DNA from: Rhododendron vialii
Lineage: Eukaryota > Streptophyta > Magnoliopsida > Ericales > Ericaceae
DNA: 64,000 nucleotides
Reading direction: 5' to 3'
Assembly: GCF_030253575.1 (NCBI RefSeq)
Contig: NC_080559.1
Coordinates: forward strand, 3,556,501-3,620,500
Both the position numbers and the translations under genes were made by a program. The notes under the pieces are model-generated. The model saw only the letters and a list, made by a program, of their open reading frames with translations. It did not search any database and was not told where the DNA came from. Shown here in pieces: positions 22,301 through 32,677 of the stretch; position 1 is the stretch's first letter, and every line of letters starts with the position of its first letter.

Positions 22301-25300
22301 AAGGTGTTAAATCAAGTGACATATCCACCAGGCAAAAGGTCTATGGCTTCAACAAATATACAGAGAAACCTTCCAGAAGCTTCTGGCTGTTTGTATGGGA
22401 TGCGCTGCAAGACATAACCCTTATAATGCTTATGGTTTGTGCGGTAGTTTCCCTAGGAGTGGGGCTTCCCACAGAAGGGTGGCCGGAGGGAATGTATGAT
22501 GGTGTGGGAATCATGATCAGTATATTTCTGGTAGTTATTGTTACAGCAGTTAGTGACTATAAGCAATCCTTGCAATTTAAGGATTTAGATAAGGAGAAGA
22601 AAAAGATTATGATTCACGTCACCAGAGATGGGTATAGGCAGAAGGTCTCCATCTATGATTTGGTAGTAGGAGATGTGGTTCATCTATCCATAGGGGACCA
22701 GGTTCCGGCCGATGGGATATTTATATTCGGATACAGCTTGTTGATTGACGAATCAAGTTTATCTGGCGAGAGTGAGCCTGTAAGTGTTTACAAAGAGAAA
22801 CCTTTTCTTCTCGGGGGAACCAAGGTGCAAGATGGGTCAGGGATGATGTTGGTGACTACAGTTGGTATGAGAACAGAATGGGGTAAGTTGATGGAGACTC
22901 TTGGTGAGGGGGGAGAAGATGAAACCCCACTTCAGGTGAAGCTAAATGGTGTTGCCACCATAATAGGTAAAATTGGTTTGGGTTTTGCCATTGTGACATT
23001 TTTGGTGCTGACCATAAGGTATCTTGTGGAGAAATATTTTGACAATGAAATCACAAATTGGTCTTCTAGTGATGCTCTCAAGCTTTTGAATTACTTCTCC
23101 ACTGCCGTAACCATCATAGTTGTGGCGGTTCCGGAAGGACTACCGTTGGCAGTTACATTGAGTCTTGCCTTTGCAATGAAGAAATTAATGAGTGAAAAGG
23201 CACTTGTGAGGCATCTTGCAGCGTGTGAGACTATGGGGTCCGCTACTTGCATTTGCACAGATAAGACTGGAACGTTGACAACAAACCATATGGTGGTTGA
23301 TAAGGTATGGATATGTGGAAAAGCAAAAGAAGTAAAACATAGTGAAGGTGGAGATACATTGCATTCGGATGTATCAGAAAAGGTTTTATCCATCCTCTTG
23401 CAAGCTATATTTCAAAATACAGGCTCTGAGGTGGTTAAAAATAAAGAGGGAAAAAAATCCGTTTTGGGTACACCTACTGAATCAGCCATATTGGAATATG
23501 GGTTGCTTTTGGGTGGTGATTTTGATGCTCAACGCCGGGAGTTTAAGATACTAAAAATTGAGCCTTTCAATTCTGTGAAGAAGAAGATGTCTGTGCTTGT
23601 GGCTCTTCCGAATGGCAGCCTCAGAGCATTTTGCAAAGGTGCATCTGAGATTATTTTAACAATGTGTGATAAAATTGTTGACATCAACGGAGACTCTGTT
23701 CCTATGTCGGAAGAACAGCCAAGGGAAATTACAAATGTCATAACCAGTTTTGCCTGTGAAGCTTTGAGAACTCTCTGCTTGGCGTATAAGGATATTGATG
23801 ATGGTTTTGATGGAGAGAGTATCCCGGATAGTGGATATACGTTGGTAGCAGTTGTTGGAATCAAGGATCCAGTCCGCCCAGGTGTCAGGAAGGCAGTTGA
23901 AACGTGTTTGGCAGCTGGGATTACCATTCGGATGGTCACTGGTGATAATATCAATACGGCTAAAGCAATAGCTAGAGAATGTGGTATCCTCACTGAAGAT
24001 GGTTTGGCAATAGAAGGACCGGATTTTCGTAGCAAATCTCCCGAGGAGTTGAAGAGTATAATACCAAGGATTCAGGTTTGAATTTGACTGCATTAATACT
24101 ACATTTTTGCACATAATGTTTAAGATACTTTTTGTAATGTTTTTGGCCATGTTAGATCCTAGTTTCTGTATTTCTATTTGTTTGTTTGTGTATTCTAAGA
24201 TGCACTTGTTTTTTGGTATCTTTAAGGCCTTGGATTTTGATACAGGTAATGGGTCGGTCATTGCCTTTAGACAAGCACAAGTTGGTAACCAATTTGAAGA
24301 GTATGTTTAATGAAGTGGTTGCAGTTACTGGTGATGGGACTAATGATGCTCCGGCTTTGCATGAGTCGGACATTGGACTTGCCATGGGCATAGCAGGAAC
24401 TGAGGTCTGTCTTTCTGCTCATTAAAATACTGTATTGTTCTTGCTTTCTTTTTTTGTGGATTCTATTTGTTCTTCTTTCTTGCAATGGTAAGAATCTATA
24501 ATCTGATAAATTCTATTACTATGCTTCGCAACTTGTGCTTGCCTTTTGACAAGCACAATTTGCTTTGCTTACTGAAGTTGTTTGAAGTGAATGGAAATAA
24601 GAGTATAAGAAAATAACCTTTTCCTGTGTTTCTTTAGGTCTTCAATTAGTGGGAAATATGTGGGACATACATTTTTAACTTTCCCACTGGAATTAACTTT
24701 CTTCAATATTCCTGCAAAAGAGACAGGAGTACAATTTCACAAGGAATCTCAGGAATGCGTGACTTTCAGCAAATCGTTCCGCTCCAAATGTTCTCCTTCT
24801 TTGTCCCCTCTTTGCTTCTCTGTTTCGGGCCTTCGGCATCTTTCCCCCCTCTCTGACATTCTTTTTAAAGCCGTGTCTCTAGTGGCTCAGTTGTTCTTTT
24901 CTTCAACTTTTTTCTCAAATATATGCATCCTTATAGGTTTATTCGCCAAACTGATCAAATTAGTTGGTCTGCATTCTTCTGTTAACTTGCTTTATTCTTG
25001 TCCATGTCCTCGATCTCTGCATCTACTTAAAGTTCAGTAAGTATGATGTGAGCCCCACTTTCTTGCATATTGTCTCAACCACGGTATAGGTGCCTCTAGT
25101 TGAATTCATAAAACCTGCATTGAAATTTCAACCTTGATAGCAGTAAGAGGGGACAGGCTTAGTACAATGCTCTTGTTATTCTGAAGCAGTCATCCTTCAT
25201 ACTTGTTCTCATCTCAATACTTGTGGAACGCTCAAGAAAATAAATTTTTGTTCCCTTTGATATGCTTTCCTGGGAGAAACGTTCCCATCCTTTGACATGA

Positions 25301-27641
25301 TAACATCTGAACAGAGCCTAGGTACATAATCTCACACGACAGATCAAATGCAAAGCTTGGTTATTTCCACTGATCTCGGAGGGCTAAATGAATCACACGC
25401 ATTTAGTTTAATATCAGGATATTTTGATTAGCGGGCAAAAGCAATCAGTTTGGTGGAAAAAGGAAGAAGGGATGTCCGGATTGCCAAAATTAACTTCCCC
25501 TTGCCAGGAGCGGAATAGCATAATGCCATAATGTGAAACATTCTCATGGGAGATAGTAGCAAGAGAAGAATGAAGTTGCACGTACACCTATAGAGGCCCC
25601 CATGAAATCAACTTTGCTTTCAATAGAATCAATACCGCTACTCAACTTTCCTGCTTAACATTTGGACGTGTAATTTTTGGTAGTACCCCAACTAGCTCAA
25701 ACAGACACGTACCAGTAGTTGCTTCTTTTCTGATTCTGACATTTAGTCTTGTATCTGACTATATGTCAGAACATAGCATTTATCTACTCAGTGAAAATCA
25801 TACTAGACATGGAAAACAGTTACTTCAATGAAATATTTCTTTAAGGACCACTGTTTTAAGAAATGTTGTTCCTTCGACCCTACTCATGCTCGAATTCATT
25901 CCATGAACATCATTCATCATTTCATATCTGTATCCATTCCTAATCAAATCATCGAATATTCCTTAGTATTTAGTATTTAGTATTTAGTCTTCCTTATTCC
26001 CTAAACTATCTGTAAACAATATCTACAGGTTGCGAAAGAAAATGCTGATGTGATCATATTGGACGACAATTTTGCAACTATAGTAAATGTAGCCAAATGG
26101 GGTCGCTCAGTATACATCAATATTCAGAAGTTTGTGCAATTTCAGTTGACTGTCAATGTCGTTGCGCTGATGATCAATTTCGTTTCTGCATGCATCACAG
26201 GTTTATCTTTCTTGTAGTATACCCAAATAATTTGTTTTGATAATCTTGTCGTACCTGATAAGACAAACGGGGATAACTATATCAATAGTGGTAAAAAAGT
26301 TGCTCATTAACTCCAGGATCCGCTCCTCTTACGGCTGTGCAGTTGCTTTGGGTAAACCTAATCATGGACACTCTAGGTGCATTGGCACTGGCTACAGAAC
26401 CACCAAATGATGGACTTATGAATCGACCTCCGGTAGGGAGGGGAGTTGGTTTCATTTCCAAGACTATGTGGAGAAATATAATTGGTCAGAGTATTTATCA
26501 GCTGGTTGTTCTAGGAGTTCTCAATTTTGATGGGAAGAATATTCTGAGACTTGAAGGGTCAGATGCTACTGAAGTTCTCGATACCGTCATATTCAACACC
26601 TTTGTGTTTTGCCAGGTACTCTTTACCTCAACATTGCACATGGCTTATTGTTTTCAGAACACTTAGTTGAATTTTTGATACTTAACAAACTCACAAAAGG
26701 TACTTGAATTTTCTCCCCTTTGCTTTCGTTCCATGTTTTATGAAATAATGGAACCTTAGGTCAAAACATTTATGTGTTGATGGCTCATGACTTGGAAAAA
26801 AGACAAAAAGAAAATTTTGAATTTAGTTACTACATTCTTATTCAATAATTCTTGGAGCGGCGAGAAAAAGAAAATCAATGTCAATTAAGTAGAAGCTAAA
26901 TTTTTTTCCCTTGGGCAAGAAATGAGGAGAAATCTGTTGTATCTTAATCAAAATATCCAGTTTTTATTTGGTTAGGTGTTAAACTGAATTTCTGGAAGTA
27001 ATTCTGTACTTCCTTTCTCATGGGCAAGGCTCTGTTTGGATTGAGCATTAATGAGGGAAACTAAATACAGTAAATTTGGTTTTCATCTCTTGATATCTTC
27101 TCATATTTTCTTTACATTTTCTTTTCCCCATAAATCTCTCATGAAATCCGTGATCCAAAACGCAGCCTTAGAGTGCTTATTATCCATAAATGATCCCCAA
27201 CACATGAAGCAGTTGCCTTCTAATGAAAGGAAATTAAATCGATAAAAATTTCAGCTTTCTCTTGGTTAATGAGCATACCAGGCGCTGATGAGACCGGTTA
27301 TTATCCTCGTGGCTTTTATCGTTCAGGTGTTCAATGAGATAAACAGCCGTGACATTGAGAAAATCAACATATTCCGTGGGATGTTCAGCAGCTGGATATT
27401 CGTAGTGGTCATGGTTTCTACCGTGGCATTCCAGGCGATCATAGTCGAGTTCCTGGGCGACTTTGCAAGCACCGTGCCGTTGAGCTGGCAATTTTGGTTA
27501 CTAAGCATTGGACTAGGAGCTGTGAGCATGCCCTTAGCAGTTGTTCTGAAGTGCATCCCTGTGGAGAAAGGCACTCCTAGTCGTACGCACCACGACGGCT
27601 ACGAGTCCTTACCCAGTGGGCCTGGGCCTGAGAGGGTTTGA
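13881..27641 (+). CDS. ACA4/ACA11: Autoinhibited Ca2+-transporting P-type ATPase (ACA4/ACA11 type)
   Basis: Exons 13881-14051, 21970-22024, 22136-24075, 24246-24404, 26029-26200, 26317-26615 and 27327-27641 join with GT-AG introns into 1036 aa, close to ACA4 (about 1030). It is a type IIB Ca2+ pump that exports cytosolic Ca2+ into vacuole or ER at ATP cost. The N-terminus (about 29-47) has [15 protein letters not shown], the basic calmodulin-binding autoinhibitory region. SGES is near 285-288, PEGLPLAV near 408-415, the phosphorylated aspartate in DKTGT near 451-455, and the hinge GDGTND near 751-756. Exons 5-7 carry transmembrane segments 5-10 ([44 protein letters not shown]). The C-terminal [12 protein letters not shown] is typical of the ACA4/ACA11 branch, which is vacuolar in Arabidopsis. 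One substitution is notable: [10 protein letters not shown] where the family usually has MARS. Intron 1 (7.9 kb) holds a MITE and a copia element. Two MITEs sit in the promoter and one in the 3' UTR. No disabling lesion was seen. Confidence 0.97.
14118..14291. mobile_element. Tourist-like MITE in ACA intron 1
   Basis: A 174-bp element with TIRs AGCTCTGTTTGGAACCTAG / AGCTCCGTTTGGAACCTAG (one mismatch in 19), flanked by TAA direct repeats (14115-14117 and 14292-14294). It begins only 67 bp after the first donor splice site of the Ca2+-ATPase gene. Confidence 0.9.
14292..18519. other. ACA intron 1, first part
   Basis: Intronic, no gene seen. It contains a 22-bp tandem duplication (unit ATTACATCAACGGAGGTTAG) at about 15238-15282. 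A compound (CT)n(AC)n microsatellite lies at 16337-16396. A diverged repeat (CTGAACGGACGAGTA) occurs near 16761 and 16831, and a 27-bp tandem duplication (GGTGGGATTCTTCTACTGATT) at about 18061-18112. The stretch 18170-18515 has many GACACG/CACGT motifs that continue on the far side of the copia insertion at 20745-20830, so the copia element probably landed inside an older repeat. Confidence 0.6.
16337..16396 (+). repeat. Compound (CT)n(AC)n microsatellite
   Basis: About 19 CT units run directly into about 10 AC units within ACA intron 1. Confidence 0.95.
18520..18658 (-). repeat. Copia LTR (3' LTR in element sense)
   Basis: 139-bp LTR starting TGTTGTTTAGAG and ending TTCTAACA on plus; 138 of 139 bases identical to the other LTR. 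Left target duplication AATAC at 18515-18519. Confidence 0.95.
18662..20107 (-). pseudogene. Copia reverse transcriptase-RNase H, broken
   Basis: In the minus direction the reading begins at [25 protein letters not shown] and continues through [23 protein letters not shown] and [13 protein letters not shown] to the polymerase motif [13 protein letters not shown] stop follows KLRYF near 19490. Downstream the frame reopens for the RNase H region ([18 protein letters not shown]). A frameshift with a small deletion near 19060-19075 moves the reading to [31 protein letters not shown] and [13 protein letters not shown]. The enzyme is therefore inactive as encoded. Confidence 0.93.
20103..20325 (+). 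pseudogene. Inverted copia integrase-RT linker fragment
   Basis: On the plus strand, opposite to the rest of the element, a proline/serine-rich stretch is followed by [20 protein letters not shown] and [18 protein letters not shown]. This is the linker that normally lies just upstream of the RT domain in copia polyproteins. Its orientation shows an internal inversion with breakpoints near 20100 and 20325. Confidence 0.88.
20601..20739 (-). repeat. Copia LTR (5' LTR in element sense)
   Basis: 139-bp LTR, 138 of 139 identical to its partner. Right target duplication AATAC at 20740-20744. The primer-binding site follows immediately on the minus strand. Confidence 0.95.
20745..21969. other. ACA intron 1, last part
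   Basis: Intronic sequence with no gene. It ends in a T/C-rich stretch leading to the acceptor AG at 21968-21969. The open frame at 21744-22022 is an accidental read-through into exon 2. Confidence 0.6.
24405..26028. other. ACA intron, 1.6 kb
   Basis: Single-copy-looking intronic sequence between ACA exons 4 and 5. A small TTTAGTATTTAGTATTTAGT repeat lies near 25966-25988. No nested gene seen. Confidence 0.6.
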
Positions 27642-27662
27642 ATGGATTGGGAGATTTTGTTA

Positions 27663-27847
27663 AGCGGGTGTGCTTGGCAGTGGTGCCAAGTGGCCGATTT
27701 GGCCGTTCATCTTGGCACGAACGACTCGGATCTAATCCGAGCGCATGAAAATTTGGACCATCCGTCACTCGAATTAAGACCCAAGTCATCGATTGCCAAG
27801 ATGAATGGCCAGATCGGCCGCTTGGCACAGCTGTCAAGCACCCCGCT
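27663..27847. mobile_element. Palindromic MITE in ACA 3' flank
   Basis: A 185-bp element begins 22 bp after the Ca2+-ATPase stop codon. Arms of about 55 bp are inverted: left GCTTGGCAGTGGTGCCAAGTGGCCG and GGCCGTTCATCTTGGCA mirror right TGCCAAGATGAATGGCC and GGCCGCTTGGCACAGCTGTCAAGC. It would be transcribed as part of the 3' UTR and could fold into a hairpin. Superfamily not determined; no clear target duplication. Confidence 0.82.
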
Positions 27848-28346
27848 TGGCAGCATCCCCAGGTCTGGGTTTGAACAAGGAGAAAGGAAAATGCATCAGA
27901 ACAAAATCAGCTCTACGGCCTAGTTTGTGAAAGGTAAACGCCTGTTTGGAGATCATAATAAAGTTTTGTTAGCATAAGAATAGAACCAAATCGAACCAAG
28001 CCTTGCGACACTCGTGTCTGAATCGGTTGGATTCGGCTGCAAAATACAACCTTCTAACCTCATATGATCATGACCTGTTCTAACCTATAGACTGTTCAGT
28101 GTTTTTGGATCACTTTGTGAGTGATGTTCGAGAGATTTTGTATTCAAGTTCAGTACTTGAATGTTTCAAAGAAGTTTAATCATATCAAGGCATTGGAATG
28201 TCTCATGAAAGAAACTAGTGAATGCCTGTTCTCGTTCAAGCAGAGGATTTACGCTTTCTTGATTGTGTGTTTGTTTTCCAATTGAACCCAGTTTTTTAAT
28301 GAACGCGGAAGATGTCGTATGCGGCGTGCCCAGAAGTCGATGGGAT
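27848..28346. other. ACA 3' flank, no gene seen
   Basis: Sequence after the ACA 3' UTR MITE. No coding or repeat feature beyond simple AT content. Confidence 0.5.
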
Positions 28347-28515
28347 TTAGGCTCCGTTCCAGATTCTCAAATACTACAAATACTACGTATTTAAAAAATA
28401 ATGACCTATTTTTAAAATTAAAAATATAGGCGTACGAAAATAATTTTTAAATTTTTTTTGCAGGGTCAAACAATATTCATATTTTGCATATTTTTTGATT
28501 TTAGTATTTTAAGGG
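28347..28515. mobile_element. Partial Tourist-like MITE
   Basis: Starts with TTAGGCTCCGTTCCAGATT, matching the end of the element at 13460-13681, and shares the internal AAAATAATTTTTAAATTTTTTTTGCA-type segment. The opposite terminal repeat is absent, so this is a truncated copy. Confidence 0.6.
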
Positions 28516-29500
28516 GAAATAGCAGAACACCAAGAATGTGAGAAGTTACTTGTCACCCATCCTCTCCTCTCCCCTTTTTTTTGGAACGAGGGGTACGAGG
28601 GTAATTTTACTTCTCAACTCATTTAGGCAATTGCTGACTAGGGAAAGAATCATGGATCTTTTCAATCACACGCACACTTAACTCAAACTCCCAGTGTGGG
28701 AGCCAACCCAACTGATGCAGACCCGAGAACCTCACTGATCCTTCAGATCGATACAACAACAGAAACGGACCTACTACACCAGAGGTCTAGAACCCACCGT
28801 GGGTAGGAAAGACATTCAGAACAACCCTCTCCTCTCCCCCACACAAATGAAAAGATTGCGGGATCTTTCACTTGAAGTGCCGTTTATCTCAATTTATGAT
28901 GGATATATAAAGATGGTTTTTTCTTTTCTTTGGGCATTTGTTGATACGGAGTTTTGGTTTTGGTCATGTTTCAGCCTTTCAGTGCCGTTGGCGTTGCTGT
29001 GAATAAATAATCGAAGATTAGAATTTATTTTTTCTTTCCATTAGAATCCATGGTACAGTATTTGAGAAATGAAAACTCAGCTGAACCCAAAATTGGGAAG
29101 GGGTCACAAAACTCAAAAATACACATGGTAACAAACCATGAGCAAAATTAACAGCTAAGTCTCGAGTTGGGAAAACAACGACAGCATTTTTACATGATGG
29201 AACGAGAACACCATCGTACGTAATTGAATCAACAGAAGTCAATCGAGTAGAGGACATTCTGAAGCATTACTATTCGATCCCCATCAAACGCGACTAGTTG
29301 AATCAAACAACTAAAAGTAGAAACGTGGAAAACATGTGTCTTAATCTGTTTGCGACGCACAAGAAAACAAGGACAATTACATGCTAGATTTTGATCAAGT
29401 TCAAAAATTAAGAAACAGGACAAACAAAACGCAAAAATCATATGATTCATATGCCTACTAATGTCCAATTTTAAAAGAGTAGTATCAGCTGGGAATTGAT
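28516..29500. other. Intergenic sequence, no gene seen
   Basis: No recognisable gene or repeat. Open frames at 28799-29002 and 29018-29468 show no family features. Confidence 0.45.
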
Positions 29501-29516
29501 TTTGTCATTCCCTTTT

Positions 29517-29645
29517 TTGTTAATGTCACTCACATTCTTTCATAAAATAAATCATCTAATAAAGACACAAAATGAAGTGACATTAACAAAGAGAGTAGTG
29601 ACAAAATCACTCCCCTATTAGCTGGAAGTATTAGGGGAGTGACAT
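29517..29645. repeat. Two small inverted repeats
   Basis: TTTTGTTAATGTCAC at about 29515-29529 is mirrored by GTGACATTAACAAAG at 29578-29592. TCACTCCCCTATTAGC near 29608 is mirrored by GTATTAGGGGAGTGA near 29630-29644. The shared GTGACATT motif suggests remnants of one small palindromic element. Confidence 0.6.
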
Positions 29646-29776
29646 TCACATATTTTGTTACAGTAACCAACTTAATTACTCCATTACACATGAACAGATA
29701 CAAGAAAACACCATTCACGCCCCAAATCACCAGTTCGCTCCTCCATTGCAGGGAAGAAATGCTAAGTGCAAAGAAA

Positions 29777-29862
29777 ATGGACAAAGAAAAGACCTTAAAG
29801 TGTACATAAACGGCTCAGATGCATTGCACAATGCATCTACACTTTAAGGGTCTTTTCTTGTC
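29777..29862. repeat. 86-bp hairpin next to pseudogene stop
   Basis: GGACAAAGAAAAGACCTTAAAGTGTA is mirrored at the far end by TACACTTTAAGGGTCTTTTCTTGTCC (each read in parts of 20 bases or fewer). A second palindrome GATGCATTG/CACAATGCATC forms the inner stem, and the bulge CATAAACGGCTCA lies between. The size resembles a plant small-RNA precursor, but no expression can be inferred. Confidence 0.65.
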
Positions 29863-29863
29863 C

Positions 29864-30281
29864 CTAGCAGTCCTCATGGCAGCGACAGCAGCTCCATAAA
29901 CGGGTTCCGGCAACGAAGCCAAGCGCCAGAAGGATAGTGTCTGTGAATGCGACGAGCTCAACCGTATACCCGAACCCGAGAAATGCAGCGGTAGAGGAAC
30001 ACGGCGAGAGGAACCAGAGGTGGGTGATGAAGAGGCGCTAGAGAGAGGCGATGCGGCGGGTGAAGACGATGGCCGAGAGGAGAAGGAAAGCGAAGAGGGA
30101 GATGACGTAGCAGAAAAGGAGTTTGGTCCCTTGGGAGAAGTTGGTGTCGATCGACCTGGGAGATGAGAGGACTGTGGAAGAGACTGTAGACGAGTATCGC
30201 AAAGCCATGAGGCCAGATTGTGAGGTCCCTGACTCTGAGGTAGAAGGTTTCTGGGGGTTGGAGCTGTGGTGGCTGATCCAT
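29864..30281 (-). pseudogene. Small multi-pass membrane protein pseudogene
   Basis: From an ATG at 30281 the minus strand reads MDQPPQLQPPETFYLRVRD, then WPHGFAILVYSLFHS. A +1 shift near 30160 continues as DTNFSQGTKLLFCYVISLF and AFLLLSAIVFTRRIASL. An in-frame TAG follows (near 30042), then RLFITHLWFLSPCSST, GFGYTVELVAFTDTILLALG and FVAGTRLW to a stop at 29866. Across the two lesions the frame retains three or four hydrophobic segments, so this looks like a recently broken gene for a protein of about 138 aa. I do not recognise the family. Confidence 0.45.
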
Positions 30282-31385
30282 GGCGATTTGGCGAAGAGAG
30301 AGAGCGCAATGGTTGCCGAATCTGCTTTTTGATTGAAAAGTCATTTTCCGCCTGTTCTATGAAAATGTTTTACACCTTTTTCTATTACCAAAAACAAGGA
30401 AAAATCGGTAAAACGAACAAACAGAGCCTAGATGTTACGTACTACTGTGCTTACAAAATTGCGAAATTTGGCTTTCAATAGTAATTTTTTACTTTTTAAA
30501 TTTTTATTATTATGAAGAAGTAATAATTTTCAAAAATCAATAGAAAATTAGTAAATACAAAAAAAAAATTAAATAAAGACAAAAAAAATAAGCCATTTAG
30601 CTTATTATTCCAAACGACCCGTATAAGAGTATTGTAAAAGTAATAATGGCTTTGTTCGGTTCACCGTTTAGTTTTAGTTTTAGTTTTATTTTCAATCATT
30701 ACCAATATTTCTTTCTTCAATCATTATCTTATTTTTTCAATTATTACTTTCTCATCTCTCTCTATTTTTCTTCAATCATTACCCCTATTTTCAATCATTA
30801 TTCTATTTCTCTTTCCACCTACTATCAAAACTAAACTAAATTAAACTCTCAACTAAACACAACTAATACAGTAGAGTACTTGTACAATGAACTGTGGTTA
30901 GTTGATTTTGTAGTACAGCAAATTGGTGAACCAAATTTAATAATCATAGCAACAGAGATGGTTTACAATACAAAATTAGGGCACGGAAGGGCCCGTTTGT
31001 TGAACGGATAAAGATTTGGGGATTAGAAACAAGGAAAGATAAGAGGTGGATATGATATAGGGGGATGGCTCCCATGTCGGGAGCTTGGGTTAAGTGTATG
31101 TGTGTTTAAGAAGGTCTTCATATCCCTTGTAGTCAGCAATTGTCCAGTGAAAGTGGTAAGTTAAATTACTCTCTTACCCTTTCATATTAAAAAAAGACAA
31201 AATGGTCTTGTCCTCCTGCTAGATCTAGGTCTCAAGCTTGTTAGTTTGATCATCCGTAAGTCCGATCATTATAATCTTGCCAGTATGCAGATAAGACTCT
31301 TGGACCTATGATTTAGGTTAACTCTCACATCGAGAATTTGGGTTAAGAGTGTATGTGTTTAAGAGGGTTCTCATACCACTCTTTA
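30282..31385. other. Intergenic, AT-rich, CAATCATTA minisatellite
   Basis: Around 30690-30810 a TTTTCAATCATTA(C) motif recurs five or six times in T-rich sequence. At about 31070-31170 a repeat segment (GGGTTAAGTGTATGTGTGTTTAAG...GTCAGCAATTGTCCAGTG) occurs; a second copy at 31330-31382/32269-32320 is split by the MITE described next. No gene seen. Confidence 0.6.
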
Positions 31386-32265
31386 GAGCATCCACAGTGG
31401 AATAATCAAAACCCAAATGTTGCTAAGGTTAGCAATATTTGGTCAAAAAGTGCTCACATTGGAATAACCAAACATAGTAATCTCTTAGCAACTCATCAAA
31501 TTTTGTCATTTGAATAATTAAAACTAGCAACATTTTGCTAATAACCAAATTTTTCCTCTCTCTCAATCAAGTACACCATCATTACACAAAAACCTTCTCT
31601 CTCTTCTCTTTTTTCTCTCTCTCTCAACAATGTTTTCAAAAATTAATTTTAAAAAATTGTATTTTTCAGATTTCTTTTCTGCTTTTTTCAGAAATTTTTT
31701 TTAAGAAAAACCTGTTTTTTCAAAAAAATTAGAAAGTGTAAGTAAATAAAGTGTGTTTTTAAAAAACTATTTTTGAAATTTCAAAACACTTTTACACAAC
31801 TTTTAAAATACTGTTTTTTTGGTAAATGGATTTTGAGATTTTAAAACTGTTTTTTACACAAAATCTTTTTAAAAAAACTGTATTTATAGTTTTTAAATTT
31901 TCAAAACTGTTTGTGTAAATACAATTCTTTCAAAAATTCTCAAAACTGTATTTACGGTTTTTAAGTGTACAAAGTGCGTTTTTTGTTTTGAAATTTTTTT
32001 TTTACACAAAATTTTTTTTTTGAAAACTTTTTTTTATACAACTGTTTTGTTTTTCTTCAAAAACTATTTAATAAACAGTTTTTTTTCAAAAAAATATGCG
32101 TGAAAATGAAGGGAAAAGGTTTGGAAAACCCATTGGTTTTGATTATGGAAAAAAAATCAATGTGGAATTTGACATTGCTAACTTTAGCAATTTCTAAATG
32201 GATAATCAAAATCTGATGTGGCATATTTTGCTTATTCACATTTGTTTATTCTACTCTGAATGCTC
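31386..32265. mobile_element. 880-bp non-autonomous DNA transposon, TTA target site
   Basis: Ends GAGCATCCACAGTGGAATAA and, reversed, GAGCATTCAGAGTAGAATAA form TIRs. TTA flanks both sides (31383-31385 and 32266-32268). The interior is non-coding and very T-rich, with repeated AAAACTGTATTTA/TTTTTCAAAA motifs at 31640-32100. It interrupts a repeat whose uninterrupted copy lies at about 31070-31170, which supports an insertion. TTA sites suggest PIF/Harbinger ancestry. Confidence 0.75.
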
Positions 32266-32268
32266 TTA

Positions 32269-32427
32269 GTCAATCAGCAATTGCCTAGTGGATGTGGTAA
32301 GTGAAATTACTTTTTTACCGTTTAAAAAAATGGTATAGGGGGATTAGTAAAGAATCGGGAATTAACTAAGACTGTGTTTGTTTGGTTTTCTTAAAAAGAG
32401 AAATTAGGTTATACTCGGTTTGTTTGG
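32269..32427. other. Right part of interrupted repeat
   Basis: GTCAATCAGCAATTGCCTAGTG..GTGGTAAGTGAAATTAC continues the repeat copy interrupted by the 880-bp element. Its counterpart is at 31130-31160. Confidence 0.55.
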
Positions 32428-32429
32428 TA

Positions 32430-32667
32430 CTCCCTCCGTCCGAATTTAATTGTCCCTAGTTCTATTTTAACCGGCTAAAAAATGAGTTATATCTTTGAAT
32501 CCGTAATGAATTTCATATCGAATATGGATCTTATTTGATAGATCTCGATTAGTTCTATAATACAATGTTTCGAAATCACGTAAAATATTTTAAATTTAAA
32601 AATATAATCGATTGAAAAATGACATGAATTCAAAAAAATGATTATTAAATCCAAACGGATGGATTAG
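32430..32667. mobile_element. Stowaway-like MITE
   Basis: The left end is CTCCCTCCGTCC, the Stowaway/mariner terminal signature, after a TA dinucleotide. The right end reads, reversed, CTAATCCATCCGTTTGGATT, an eroded match. The interior has the typical AAATTTAAAAATATAATCG palindromic AT sequence. TTGTTTGGTA occurs on both sides (32420-32429 and 32668-32677), longer than a usual TA duplication and perhaps chance. Confidence 0.75.
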
Positions 32668-32677
32668 TTGTTTGGTA

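Noticed and set aside
22120-24081. A separate 653-aa gene starting inside ACA
   Set aside because: It is exon 3 of the Ca2+-ATPase read from an intronic codon into the next intron; splicing joins it to the other ACA exons.
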